DNA of 11,565 bases. Origin: Spirochaetaceae bacterium (GTDB lineage Bacteria > Spirochaetota > Spirochaetia > DSM-27196 > SKKC01). The notes under the pieces were generated by a model. That model was given only the letters and a program-made list of their open reading frames with translations. It was not told where the DNA came from and did no database searches. Made by a program: the position numbers and the translations under genes. Shown piece by piece: positions 5,849 through 11,565 of this stretch (its first letter is position 1; every line of letters begins with the position of its first letter). The DNA is taken from NCBI GenBank assembly GCA_003554375.1, contig PWGF01000349.1, forward strand, positions 1 to 11,565, in the 5' to 3' direction.

Positions 5849-6649
5849 GCTCGGTGTTCCGATAGTCCGCAATGCCTTGCCAATGTACAACGCCACTCTC
5901 TTCGAGAATAGCGGCTTGCCTGGTACGTGAAACGGGCCGACCAGGGAATTGGCGGAAAGGCCAGCCACTTTGCTCGAGGACAGCCTTGCCACGAACTCGT
6001 CGAGATCCTTAGTATTCTCGGCTAGCTTTCGTTCGGATGTCTTGGCGGAACGGAATACATGCACAAGAAGAATCGCGCGGTCCGCTTTTACGGCGGCAGC
6101 ATGCGCCAGAGTTCCAGCCACTCCGGTCAGGAGTTGATAGCGCACTCTTCCTGCCGTCACTGTTCCGGGTACGCGAAGTGGCAGAATCGATTCAGCCAGA
6201 TCAATGAGGCGCGCAACGCCTTCGGAATGCGGCGATGCAATACGCCGTTCCAGACCTGCATCAAAGACGTCCGTGACTCGGTTGTCGAACTCTTCGTCGG
6301 CTTTTGCCTCAACTGTTACGGCTACTCGACCGGTTCGGTCACGCGCCCACACCAGCAGATCGGCGTTGCGAGGCCCTCTTCGTTGATCGAAGGCCAGGTG
6401 CACTTCCGGCTCGACCCTCTCGACGACAAGATCGGCGAAATCAGAGTGCAAGCGCAATGCCGCCTCAACCTCAGCCGGCGCCCGCATGTCGCTGGCCAGC
6501 CAGGCTCGTGCCACTTCCTTCGCGCTACGGCCGTCAACCCATTGCTTTGCGCCGTCCTTTGGTGGAGCAAGGCGCAACCAGTCCTCCAGACTACATATCG
6601 GCGTTCCGTCCTTCTCGATTCGCATGTCTCGTCTCCCAGATGCGCCTAA
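5789..6649 (-). mobile_element. integron cassette 1 (861 bp, complete)
   Basis: Bounded by the crossover T of the attI-type box (6649) and the crossover G of attC (5789). Its first bases with the attI G (GTTAGGCGC) are the exact complement of the GCGCCTAAC that begins its own attC, a nine-base match proving the two ends belong to one circularisable unit. It carries one tightly fitted gene on the same strand, with only about 20 bases before the ATG. Confidence 0.82.
5843..6625 (-). CDS. cassette-borne PD-(D/E)XK-like protein of unknown function
   Basis: 260-aa soluble protein with no signal peptide or membrane segment. The N-terminus (SLEDWLRLAPPKDGAKQW then DGRSAKEVARAWL) resembles a family of hypothetical cassette and defence-associated proteins that I recall as DUF6946 (unsure). 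The centre carries a PD-(D/E)XK-like core: D89 in RNADLLVW, then strand VAVTVEAK with E106 and K108, followed by a helical stretch and a second strand (RYQLLTG, ILLVHVF). This suggests a nuclease or a nuclease-derived fold. I choose ATG 6625 rather than the in-frame ATG at 6673, because the latter lies before the cassette boundary (6649) and would be outside the mobile unit. The TAA lies in the attC R'' box. Expression is probably from the attI-side promoter, since no room exists for one of its own. Confidence 0.78.
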   Translation of the reverse strand: MRIEKDGTPICSLEDWLRLAPPKDGAKQWVDGRSAKEVARAWLASDMRAPAEVEAALRLHSDFADLVVERVEPEVHLAFDQRRGPRNADLLVWARDRTGRVAVTVEAKADEEFDNRVTDVFDAGLERRIASPHSEGVARLIDLAESILPLRVPGTVTAGRVRYQLLTGVAGTLAHAAAVKADRAILLVHVFRSAKTSERKLAENTKDLDEFVARLSSSKVAGLSANSLVGPFHVPGKPLFSKRVALYIGKALRTIGTPSA

Positions 6650-6707
6650 CATTGTTTCTCCGGTTCGTCCCAATCCGTTGTGTCACGCACGACGTGTCAG
6701 TATAGCA
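6644..6707 (-). other. attI: attI-like primary integration site
   Basis: The minus strand ends in AAACAATGTTAGGC at 6644, very close to the end of class 1 attI (AAACAAAGTTAGGC as I recall it), with a perfect GTTRRRY box at 6650-6644. It lies between the 3' end of intI and the first cassette. No complementary R''/L'' boxes are found upstream, so it is not an attC. A direct repeat GTGTCA (plus strand 6680-6685 and 6694-6699) could be the attI integrase-binding direct repeats, which is speculative. The outer limit of the site is uncertain. Confidence 0.68.
6699..6707 (-). promoter_or_regulatory. candidate cassette promoter Pc (extended -10)
   Basis: Minus strand TGC-TATACT (6707-6699) is an extended -10 (TGn plus a 5/6 match to TATAAT). 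It lies about 50 bp before the cassette insertion point and points into the array. The -35 region is poor (GGCGCT at 17-bp spacing), which extended -10 promoters tolerate. Cassette 1 has no space for its own promoter, so one is needed here. Confidence 0.42.
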
Positions 6708-6817
6708 TCCCGCGACGCAGGAGCGCCCCGTCGGTTTTGCTTCTGTGACAATGACTTCCGGGTTTTGGCAGATGATGGTTGCCGATGTTGGGCTGATCGG
6801 TGATATCCGCCATGTGC

Positions 6818-7600
6818 TCATGGCTCCATTGCGTCCACAGGGCTACGTACGCCCGACGGCCCGCGGTTGAGAACGTGGGTGTAGATCATCGTGGTCTTGA
6901 CGTCCTTGTGCCCCAGCAGCTCCTGTACGGTGCGAATGTAGTAGCCGTTCTCGATCAAGTGCGTTCCGAAGGAGTGGCGGGCGGAGTTGCACGCACTCGG
7001 TGAGCCGGAGCCCGGCGCCATAGAGCAACGTCACAATCAGTCGATGTACGCCGGTCAACTGTGCGAATACCGCTCGTACTTCGTCCCGGTTCAGTACGAC
7101 CGGGAGCCGTTGAGGCCGCCGTGCGCGAATGAGCGTGCCCAGATCGCCGACGTCCCGTCCGACCACGTGGCGATAGTAATACAGCACCGCCGCCAGAGCC
7201 TGATTCTGGGTTGAGGCAGCGACGTTCCGATCTACCGCCAAATGTGTCAACCACGCGTTGATCCGTTCCTCCGGACCCGCAGTGTCATCAGCACCGGAGT
7301 ACGCCAAGTAACGGGAGATCCAGCCGGCGTACGTGCGCTTTGTGCGCCGGCTGTAGTGCATGGCGGTCATCCGCTGGTCGAACCAGGTCTGCCATCCGGA
7401 CTGCGATGACGAAGCCGATGGTTGCTCCTCGTTGTCCGGGGCGTTGAACAATCCCGTCCGGCATAATGCCGAGAGAAGCGTATCGCGATGCTTCTGCGTG
7501 TCCGGCATCCGCCAAACCCTTCCCGTACGATCCCAACGCCGGCCCGGAGGGTACGGATCGCTTCCACGAGTTGGGGATGATAGGGAATCTTCACGCTCAT
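6818..7600 (-). pseudogene. intI: integron integrase, inactivated by frameshift and internal deletion
   Basis: Tyrosine recombinase remnant. Diagnostic IntI C-terminus: TVQELLGHKDVKTTMIYTHV followed by LNRGPSGVRSPVDAM, holding the last-box His (LLGHKD) and nucleophile Tyr (IYTHV). The N-terminal core-binding domain is clear (HYSRRTKRTYAGWISRYLAY, TQNQALAAVLYYYRHVV), then the first catalytic Arg in LLYGAGLRLTECVQLR. The protein then jumps to RHSFGTHLIENGYYIR near 7003: about 120 residues are deleted, including the IntI-specific insertion and the first His of HxxR, and the frame also changes. A second frameshift near 7548 separates MSVKIPYHPQLVEAIRTL from PGRRWDRTGRVWRMPD, which together form an extra N-terminal domain. 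Start taken at ATG 7600 (ATG 7648 also possible). It lies on the same strand as the cassettes with its 3' end facing attI, the reverse-integron layout. Catalytically dead. Confidence 0.87.
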
Positions 7601-7663
7601 CTCGCCCGGTCTTCCCGCAAGAATCGAAACGGTTACCACGCAAAGCATCGTAATGCGGCTTTC

Positions 7664-7876
7664 TCACGGGCGCAAGTTCCGGGCTGCACCGCTTACACGT
7701 GCAATGGATGTGATCGCCGCGGTCCGGAGGAACACGACCGCCCGTCTCTCGCGCCCGACCAGATATTCGCGGCGTGGTCTTGCGCTCGGTATTGCGATCA
7801 CCCGGCACGGATCAGGCGCCGGGCTCGCCGAGATCTCCACCGAGAACACGGAAGTCGTTCCAACGCCCCCGCTCAT
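7664..7876 (-). CDS. possible 70-aa ORF coupled to the GNAT stop
   Basis: An ATG at 7876 overlaps the acetyltransferase stop in an ATGA and opens 70 codons (MSGGVGTTSVFSVEISASP..., Arg-rich C-terminus ending in RNLRP). The overlap resembles translational coupling and its third codon positions are GC-rich like real genes here. No family is recognised. It may be the 5' part of a gene cut when the integron region was joined, or simply chance in GC-rich DNA. Otherwise the 7649-7872 stretch holds only the upstream region of intI. Confidence 0.25.
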   Translation of the reverse strand: MSGGVGTTSVFSVEISASPAPDPCRVIAIPSARPRREYLVGRERRAVVFLRTAAITSIARVSGAARNLRP

Positions 7877-8380
7877 CCGATGTTCGCGAGCTCGTACCCG
7901 TCGCGGATGAGGCGCTCCATCTGGAGCGACACGCGGATCTTCCGCATGCCACACCTCTCGTAGAGGCGTGTTGCGTTGGTAAGGCTCTCCGCGTCCACGC
8001 CGAGTCCGGCGTGCTTCTTCCCCTTCTCGTAGAAGAGCTCCAGCGAGCGGCGTAGAAGCGACTGACCGAGCCTGCGCTTGCGGTGCGCAGAAGCCACGCC
8101 GAGTATGGTCACCCATCCCATATCGAGGTGCGCTCCATGGCTGGGTCTGCAGACCGATGCGCCGACCATCGACCCATCTGAGGCAACCGCAACGACCACC
8201 AGGTCGGGGTCAAAGTCGTCGACGTCGAGCACGGTGCGCTTCCAGCGCTCAAACTCCTCGTCGGGCTTCGCCGGGTCGACGAAGCCGTAGTGGTCCCGGA
8301 AGGCATGTGCGAGTACGTTGAAGAGCGCGCGCAGCGCGTACCCGGCCGGGACATTCGGGGGATCCGGCCGCCGCTCGAGG
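7873..8380 (-). pseudogene. GNAT acetyltransferase, C-terminal fragment (mycothiol-synthase-like)
   Basis: C-terminal half of an acetyl-CoA-dependent N-acetyltransferase. The open frame runs from just after a TAA at 8391-8389 through ERRPDPPNVPAGYALR and FRDHYGFVDPAKPDEEF to the acetyl-CoA-binding motif A region, with VTILGVASAHRKRRLGQSLL in the Q/R-x-x-G/A position. It ends with TNATRLYERCGMRK, the usual C-terminal signature. No ATG, GTG or TTG lies between the upstream stop and 8232, well inside the domain, so a proper start is missing. Homologues that I recall have two tandem GNAT domains and about 300 residues, so about the first half is lost, exactly where an IS1380 fragment begins (8381). 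About ten residues also seem missing after GYALR. Substrate unknown. Confidence 0.75.
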
Positions 8381-9114
8381 GTGAGCCGTTACCTGCATAC
8401 GACGGGGATTGCCGACCTTCTCGCCGCGCGCTTCTCGTTCCTCAAAAGAAGCCGCAAGGGTGCCCCTTTGGCGGCGCTGTTCCATCACATTCTCTGCTTC
8501 TTCTTCGACGGCACCGACCTCCATCTGACGCGCTTCGAGCGGCTGCGCCAAGATGAGGGGTACGCCGGTGCGATCGAGACCGCGCCCCATCGCCTTGTCT
8601 CCTCACACGCGGTCAAGCGCTTCTTCGCCGGCATCTCGGTGATGCGCGTGTGGCTCTTCCGACACGTGCTAAGGCGGATGTTCGGCCGGCGGTTGCGCAT
8701 CGAGAGCTGGAAGTGATCTATCTGGGTATCGACACCATGGTCATGGACAACGATGACGCCGAGCAGCGCGAAGGGGTAGAACCGGCCTACAAGAAGGTGA
8801 AGGGTTTCCAGCCGCTGCAGATCTTCTGGAAGCGGATGCTGGTGGATGCGATCTTTCGAAACGGCAGGGCGCACAGGAACCACGGAAACCATGCCGCACG
8901 GACGATCGCTGAGCTGGTGCGCTACATCCGAAGGACCTACGCCGCCGATGCATCGATTGTCGTGGTGGCCGGTGCCGGTTTCTTCGATCAGAAGCTCTTC
9001 GCGTTGTGTGACCGCCTCAATGTCGGCTACATCATCGGAGGCAAGCTCTATGAGGACATCACCGAATACATCGAAAAAGCGCCCGAGGAGCAGTTCGCCG
9101 AGTACTATGCGTAA
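8381..9114 (+). pseudogene. IS1380-family transposase, truncated and frameshifted
   Basis: Fragment of a DDE transposase. Homology starts abruptly at 8381 (VSRYLHTTGIADLLAARF), lacking roughly the first 30 residues. It continues through LCFFFDGTDLHLTRFERL and LVSSHAVKRFFAGISVMRVW to RRLRIE. A frameshift near 8705 follows, after which the next frame reads ELEVIYLGIDTMVMDNDDA, then YKKVKGFQPLQIFWKRMLVD and GAGFFDQKLFALCDRLNVGY, diagnostic of IS1380 transposases. It ends at TAA 9112-9114, with the C-terminal third including the last catalytic Glu region missing. Both flanks are truncated genes (GNAT to the left, helicase to the right), so the element or a recombination through it joined them. 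Inactive. Confidence 0.84.
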
Positions 9115-9199
9115 TGGACGTGTCACAAACCACCTATTGAACCGAATTGTCCCTGATTACACCACCTCGCTCACCGCCTGGATATCGCACACCCCACCT

Positions 9200-10137
9200 T
9201 CAGGAAACCACTGGTGAAGGTGCTGCTGAGGAGAGTCGCGGGGCGCCGGCGAGACTTTCCTCCTCTCCGTCGAGGTCCTCGATCTTGTGGCCGGCAAGGA
9301 CATTCGCGGCGAAGCGGCGAGTCTACTCGGTGGTGCGGTAGTTGAGCTTGAGTCTGCGGCTTCGGCCGACGATGGGGATACCGCAGGCCGAGAGGCGGGT
9401 GGGTCGGCGGTAGATGCGCTGGTGGCCGTCGCCCACGATAAAGAGGCTGTTTGGCGGGATCTCCTGCTCGGGGCGAGCGACGATGGCGCGGGCGAGCCGG
9501 AAGGCTTCGGGGTGCATGTCTTGCGCCTCGTCGATAATGACGGCGACGTAGCGTTGGGGGCGTTCGCCCGACTCGAGTTTCTCGCGCGCGATCCGCAGGA
9601 TGTCCGCGTACTCCAGGCGATCTTCCTCCGAAAGCAGCTTGCGGTACCGTTCGAACACGGGCCGGGCGGCGAGGCGCCCGCGCCGCGACAGTCTGGTTCC
9701 GGCGCCGGTACGGCGGGCTTTGAGGTATTCCTCGGCGGAGTGGATCCCCTGCTCCTGGATAACGGTCTCCCACTCGGTTCGGAAGAACTCGTCGGGCAAC
9801 TCGAGTGACTCGTCTTTGTGCACCAGGGCATGACGCCACAGCTCCTCGCGCTTGTCCTCGTCACCCTCGATGGGGATGACGGTGTAGCCGAGGCGCTTGA
9901 GAAGCTGGTTGGCCCAACTGTCGATATGGGTGACCTCGATGCGGCTCAGCTCGGCATCGGTGCAGAGCGTCTGGAGGTTTCGGCGGATGTCACCGGCGAG
10001 ATTGCGGTTGAAGGTGGTGAAGAGAATCTGGTCGGTCTCGTCGGGGAAAAAGTCGCGCGCCAGTTTGCGCGCGCGGTGCATGGCTACGACGGTCTTCCCG
10101 GTGCCTGCCGCTCCGTACACGCGATACGGGCCGGAGG
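9200..10137 (-). pseudogene. UvrD/Rep-like superfamily 1 helicase remnant
   Basis: ATP-dependent SF1 helicase fragment. Walker A GAAGTGKT sits at about 10114-10091, motif Ia-like ILFTTFNRNLA follows, Walker B is VIIDEAQDMHPEAF (DEAQD at 9532-9518), motif III-like FIVGDGHQRIY, and motif IV-like LKLNYRTTE. Directly after RTTE an in-frame TAG (9325-9323) interrupts; the same frame then still reads homologous sequence (RRFAANVLAGHKIEDLDGEEE) to a TGA at 9202-9200. The C-terminal half with motifs V and VI is missing next to the IS1380 fragment. The 5' end is also gone: recognisable sequence begins at ASGPYRVYG, immediately after the stop of the upstream DUF5655 gene, whereas relatives have a long N-terminal part before Walker A. 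An apparent ATG at 10225 reads antisense-free but lies inside the other gene's frame and gives no helicase homology. Confidence 0.8.
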
Positions 10138-10139
10138 CC

Positions 10140-11108
10140 CTAATTGCCGCCGATGTTGTCGAAGGCCATCCGGATGTAGGGCTTCGCCGCTTCCAACTCC
10201 TCGTTTGATGCCACCGAAACCTCAAGGTCCCCCGTCCCGTAGTGTCCGATGTTGGTTACGTCACGCGCATTGCCGGGAAGACCGTCAAGCTGGGCCGGCT
10301 TGAGCTTGAGATAGAGAAGTAGCTTGGACTTATGAACCTCAAGGCACGCGAAATTCTGCGCCACCTTGTATGCAACGTAGAACTTCTTGGGAACCTCCTC
10401 CACCGCCTCGTCAAGCGAAAGCAGATACTCACGCGTCTGCTCGAGAAGTTCCCGCTTCTTCTCGTTGATTTTCGCCAAATGCGGGTCGAGCGAGTACTGG
10501 GCAGTGGCCCGGGTCAGAGCGGCCTTCTTCCCTGCTGCTACCATGACCGGATCCTTCTCCGAGCCCTCACTTTCCGCCTTGCCGGCCTGGACCGCGGGCG
10601 TATCCGAATATGCGGCAGCCCGGCGATACACCTCCTCGAGGAAGAGGCCATCATTCTGAAAATACCGATACTGCCACAGCTCGATATTGGCACCCATCAT
10701 TTGCACTGCGTGGATGTCGTACTTCTTGTATTCCGGCGCAATACAGATCACCCGAATCTGAGACCAGTCGACCGGCACATCGTCCTCCCGATACCGGTGC
10801 CGCACTTGCATCTCGAAATCTCCCCGATGGTCATTCATCCACGAGAGATAGTACAGGCTCTGGTTGATAAGCTGCGACGACTCCACCGTCTTATACTCGA
10901 TTATCACCGGATTGTTCTCTTCGGAGAGCGCAAGCGTATCGATCCGCCCCCCGTGAACGGGCCCCGTCGAGAACTCGGTGGCCACAAAGCGGCAGTTGAA
11001 GATTATCCCGAGGTTGCCTTCGATGAGCCGCTGCAGCTCCTTCTCCCTCTGAAAGCTCTTGGGAGCAATGAGCCGGAGCGTATCCAGCTCGCGATGGTAC
11101 AAGGGCAT
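10140..11108 (-). CDS. DUF5655 protein with N-terminal NucS/PD-(D/E)XK-like domain
   Basis: 322-aa intracellular protein, complete. Residues about 20-165 look like a PD-(D/E)XK nuclease-type fold: FQREKELQRLIEGNL with E24, GGRIDTLAL with D57, then NPVIIEYK with E71 and K73, then a helix with Q83. Residues about 205-318 match the DUF5655 domain (LREYLLSLDE-type helix, KKFYVAYK, NFACLEVHKSKLLLYLKL, TNIGHYGTGDLEV). This combination is widespread as an uncharacterised protein, sometimes next to restriction or defence genes. All catalytic-type residues are present, so nuclease activity is plausible but unproven. ATG 11108 is preceded by AAGGTGG six bases upstream. It diverges from the Rpn gene across 197 bp and stops at 10142-10140, directly abutting the helicase remnant. 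Confidence 0.86.
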   Translation of the reverse strand: MPLYHRELDTLRLIAPKSFQREKELQRLIEGNLGIIFNCRFVATEFSTGPVHGGRIDTLALSEENNPVIIEYKTVESSQLINQSLYYLSWMNDHRGDFEMQVRHRYREDDVPVDWSQIRVICIAPEYKKYDIHAVQMMGANIELWQYRYFQNDGLFLEEVYRRAAAYSDTPAVQAGKAESEGSEKDPVMVAAGKKAALTRATAQYSLDPHLAKINEKKRELLEQTREYLLSLDEAVEEVPKKFYVAYKVAQNFACLEVHKSKLLLYLKLKPAQLDGLPGNARDVTNIGHYGTGDLEVSVASNEELEAAKPYIRMAFDNIGGN

Positions 11109-11242
11109 GGTCGTCCACCTTCATGGAAAAAAGCATCGACGAATAAGGCCGACGTTAGCTGAACTCTGGACAGAATCGGAGCGAACTCGTGTGCTGTCAA
11201 GGTAGCGGGGGTGTCAGGTTCGTGCCCAACGTGAATGCCGCG

Positions 11243-11279
11243 CCGGCGGAGACGGCGGAGACGCCGTCCTTGCCGCCGG
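11243..11279 (+). repeat. strong GC-rich hairpin in the divergent intergenic region
   Basis: Nested stem: outer CCGGCGG/CCGCCGG (11243-11249 with 11273-11279) and inner GACGGCG/CGCCGTC (11251-11257 with 11262-11268) closed by a GAGA tetraloop. It lies 27 bp before the Rpn start codon. It could form in the 5' leader of that mRNA, act as a REP-like element, or end transcription entering from the left; no U-tract is seen. Confidence 0.55.
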
Positions 11280-11305
11280 GGCCGGACCGGGGTAGAGTGT
11301 TGTCC

Positions 11306-11565
11306 ATGCCCGTTGAACGCCCGTTGAATCCGATGGCGGATGTGTTCGTCCGCTATCTGTTGGGATCGGAGAACAACAAGGACCTCCTCATCGACTTCGT
11401 CAACGCCGTGTTCGCGCACAAGGGACATGACCTCGTGGTGGAGTTGGAGATCCGCAATCCGTTCAATCTGCGCGAGCTGCAGGAGAACAAAGAGAGCATC
11501 CTCGACGTCAAGGCGAAGGACGGCACCGGACGCCGGATCAATGTGGAGATCCAGATCGCCCACGA
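11306..11565 (+). CDS. Rpn-family recombination-promoting nuclease, 3' end outside window
   Basis: First 86 codons of a PD-(D/E)XK nuclease of the Rpn/PDDEXK_2 family (proteins often mislabelled 'putative transposase'). Evidence: FVRYLLGSENNKDLLIDFVNAV, the family's N-terminal domain in which a short F-x-x-x-L-G-x-E-x-N motif precedes a helix, then NPFNLRELQENKESILDVKA and RRINVEIQ. These hold D67 of the active site and E81-x-Q83, the E-x-Q form typical of Rpn. The E. coli RpnA-E proteins increase RecA-independent recombination and cut DNA. The frame stays open to the right edge; relatives are about 290-310 aa. The ATG at 11306 has only a weak purine-rich ribosome-binding site. The gene is divergent from the DUF5655 gene. 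Confidence 0.85.
   Translation, partial: MPVERPLNPMADVFVRYLLGSENNKDLLIDFVNAVFAHKGHDLVVELEIRNPFNLRELQENKESILDVKAKDGTGRRINVEIQIAH

Noticed and set aside
6059..6649. 196-codon open frame on the plus strand opposite the cassette 1 gene
   Set aside because: No recognisable motifs. The opposite-strand gene has a domain pattern and exact cassette boundaries, so this is an antisense shadow.
6644..6793. GCCCAAC (minus strand 6793-6787) and GTTAGGC (6650-6644) as the ends of a long attC
   Set aside because: The expected L'' and L' boxes next to them are not complementary, and the position between intI and the first cassette fits attI.
8485..9126. 213-codon minus-strand frame opposite the IS1380 fragment
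   Set aside because: The plus strand gives clear IS1380 homology in two frames; the minus-strand frame has no family features.
1..11565. CRISPR array, tRNA or rRNA genes
   Set aside because: No regularly spaced repeats and no recognisable tRNA or rRNA sequence seen on reading either strand.

Overview
The window is an accessory, decaying region of a fairly GC-rich bacterial chromosome or large replicon. No ribosomal, tRNA or core metabolic gene is present. The most informative feature is an integron whose integrase gene lies on the same strand as its cassettes. This 'reverse' layout is known mainly from Treponema denticola and a few other lineages (some planctomycetes, Chlorobi), so a spirochaete-like host is a reasonable but weak guess.

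Layout, left to right. (1) 3-1772 (+): an IS1634-type DDE transposase, open at the left edge and otherwise intact. (2) 2056-2624 (-): a toxin-antitoxin pair with a BrnT-like toxin and a ribbon-helix-helix antitoxin, ending at a hairpin. (3) 2682-3210 (-): a badly broken IS4/DUF4372 transposase. (4) 3295-3651 (-): a small GIY-YIG nuclease-like protein. (5) 3872-4407 (+): a frameshifted, internally deleted IS110 transposase with hairpins upstream of its start. (6) 4776-7600 (-): the integron. Reading along the minus strand, it has a dead intI (7600-6818), an attI-like site (crossover at 6650/6649) with a candidate Pc promoter, cassette 1 (a 260-aa PD-(D/E)XK-like protein) with a canonical 66-bp attC at 5848-5783, then cassette 2 (an AbrB-type antitoxin plus PIN-domain toxin, with a possible 31-codon leader ORF), followed by a degraded second attC. 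(7) 7873-8380 (-): the C-terminal part of a GNAT acetyltransferase, cut by (8) 8381-9114 (+), a frameshifted IS1380 transposase fragment. (9) 9200-10137 (-): a UvrD/Rep-like helicase remnant lacking both ends. (10) 10140-11108 (-): an intact protein with an N-terminal nuclease-like domain and a C-terminal DUF5655 domain. (11) 11306-right edge (+): the start of an Rpn-family PD-(D/E)XK nuclease.

How it fits together: the intact genes are mostly self-contained modules (two toxin-antitoxin pairs and several nuclease folds: PIN, GIY-YIG and three PD-(D/E)XK-like). The mobile elements around them, including the integron integrase, are mostly dead. The cassette array therefore looks frozen, with no active integrase of its own. 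The cassette boundaries can still be read precisely: the first bases of each cassette are complementary to the R'' box at that cassette's own end. The many frameshifts could partly be assembly errors, but the large internal deletions in intI and IS110 cannot be explained that way.
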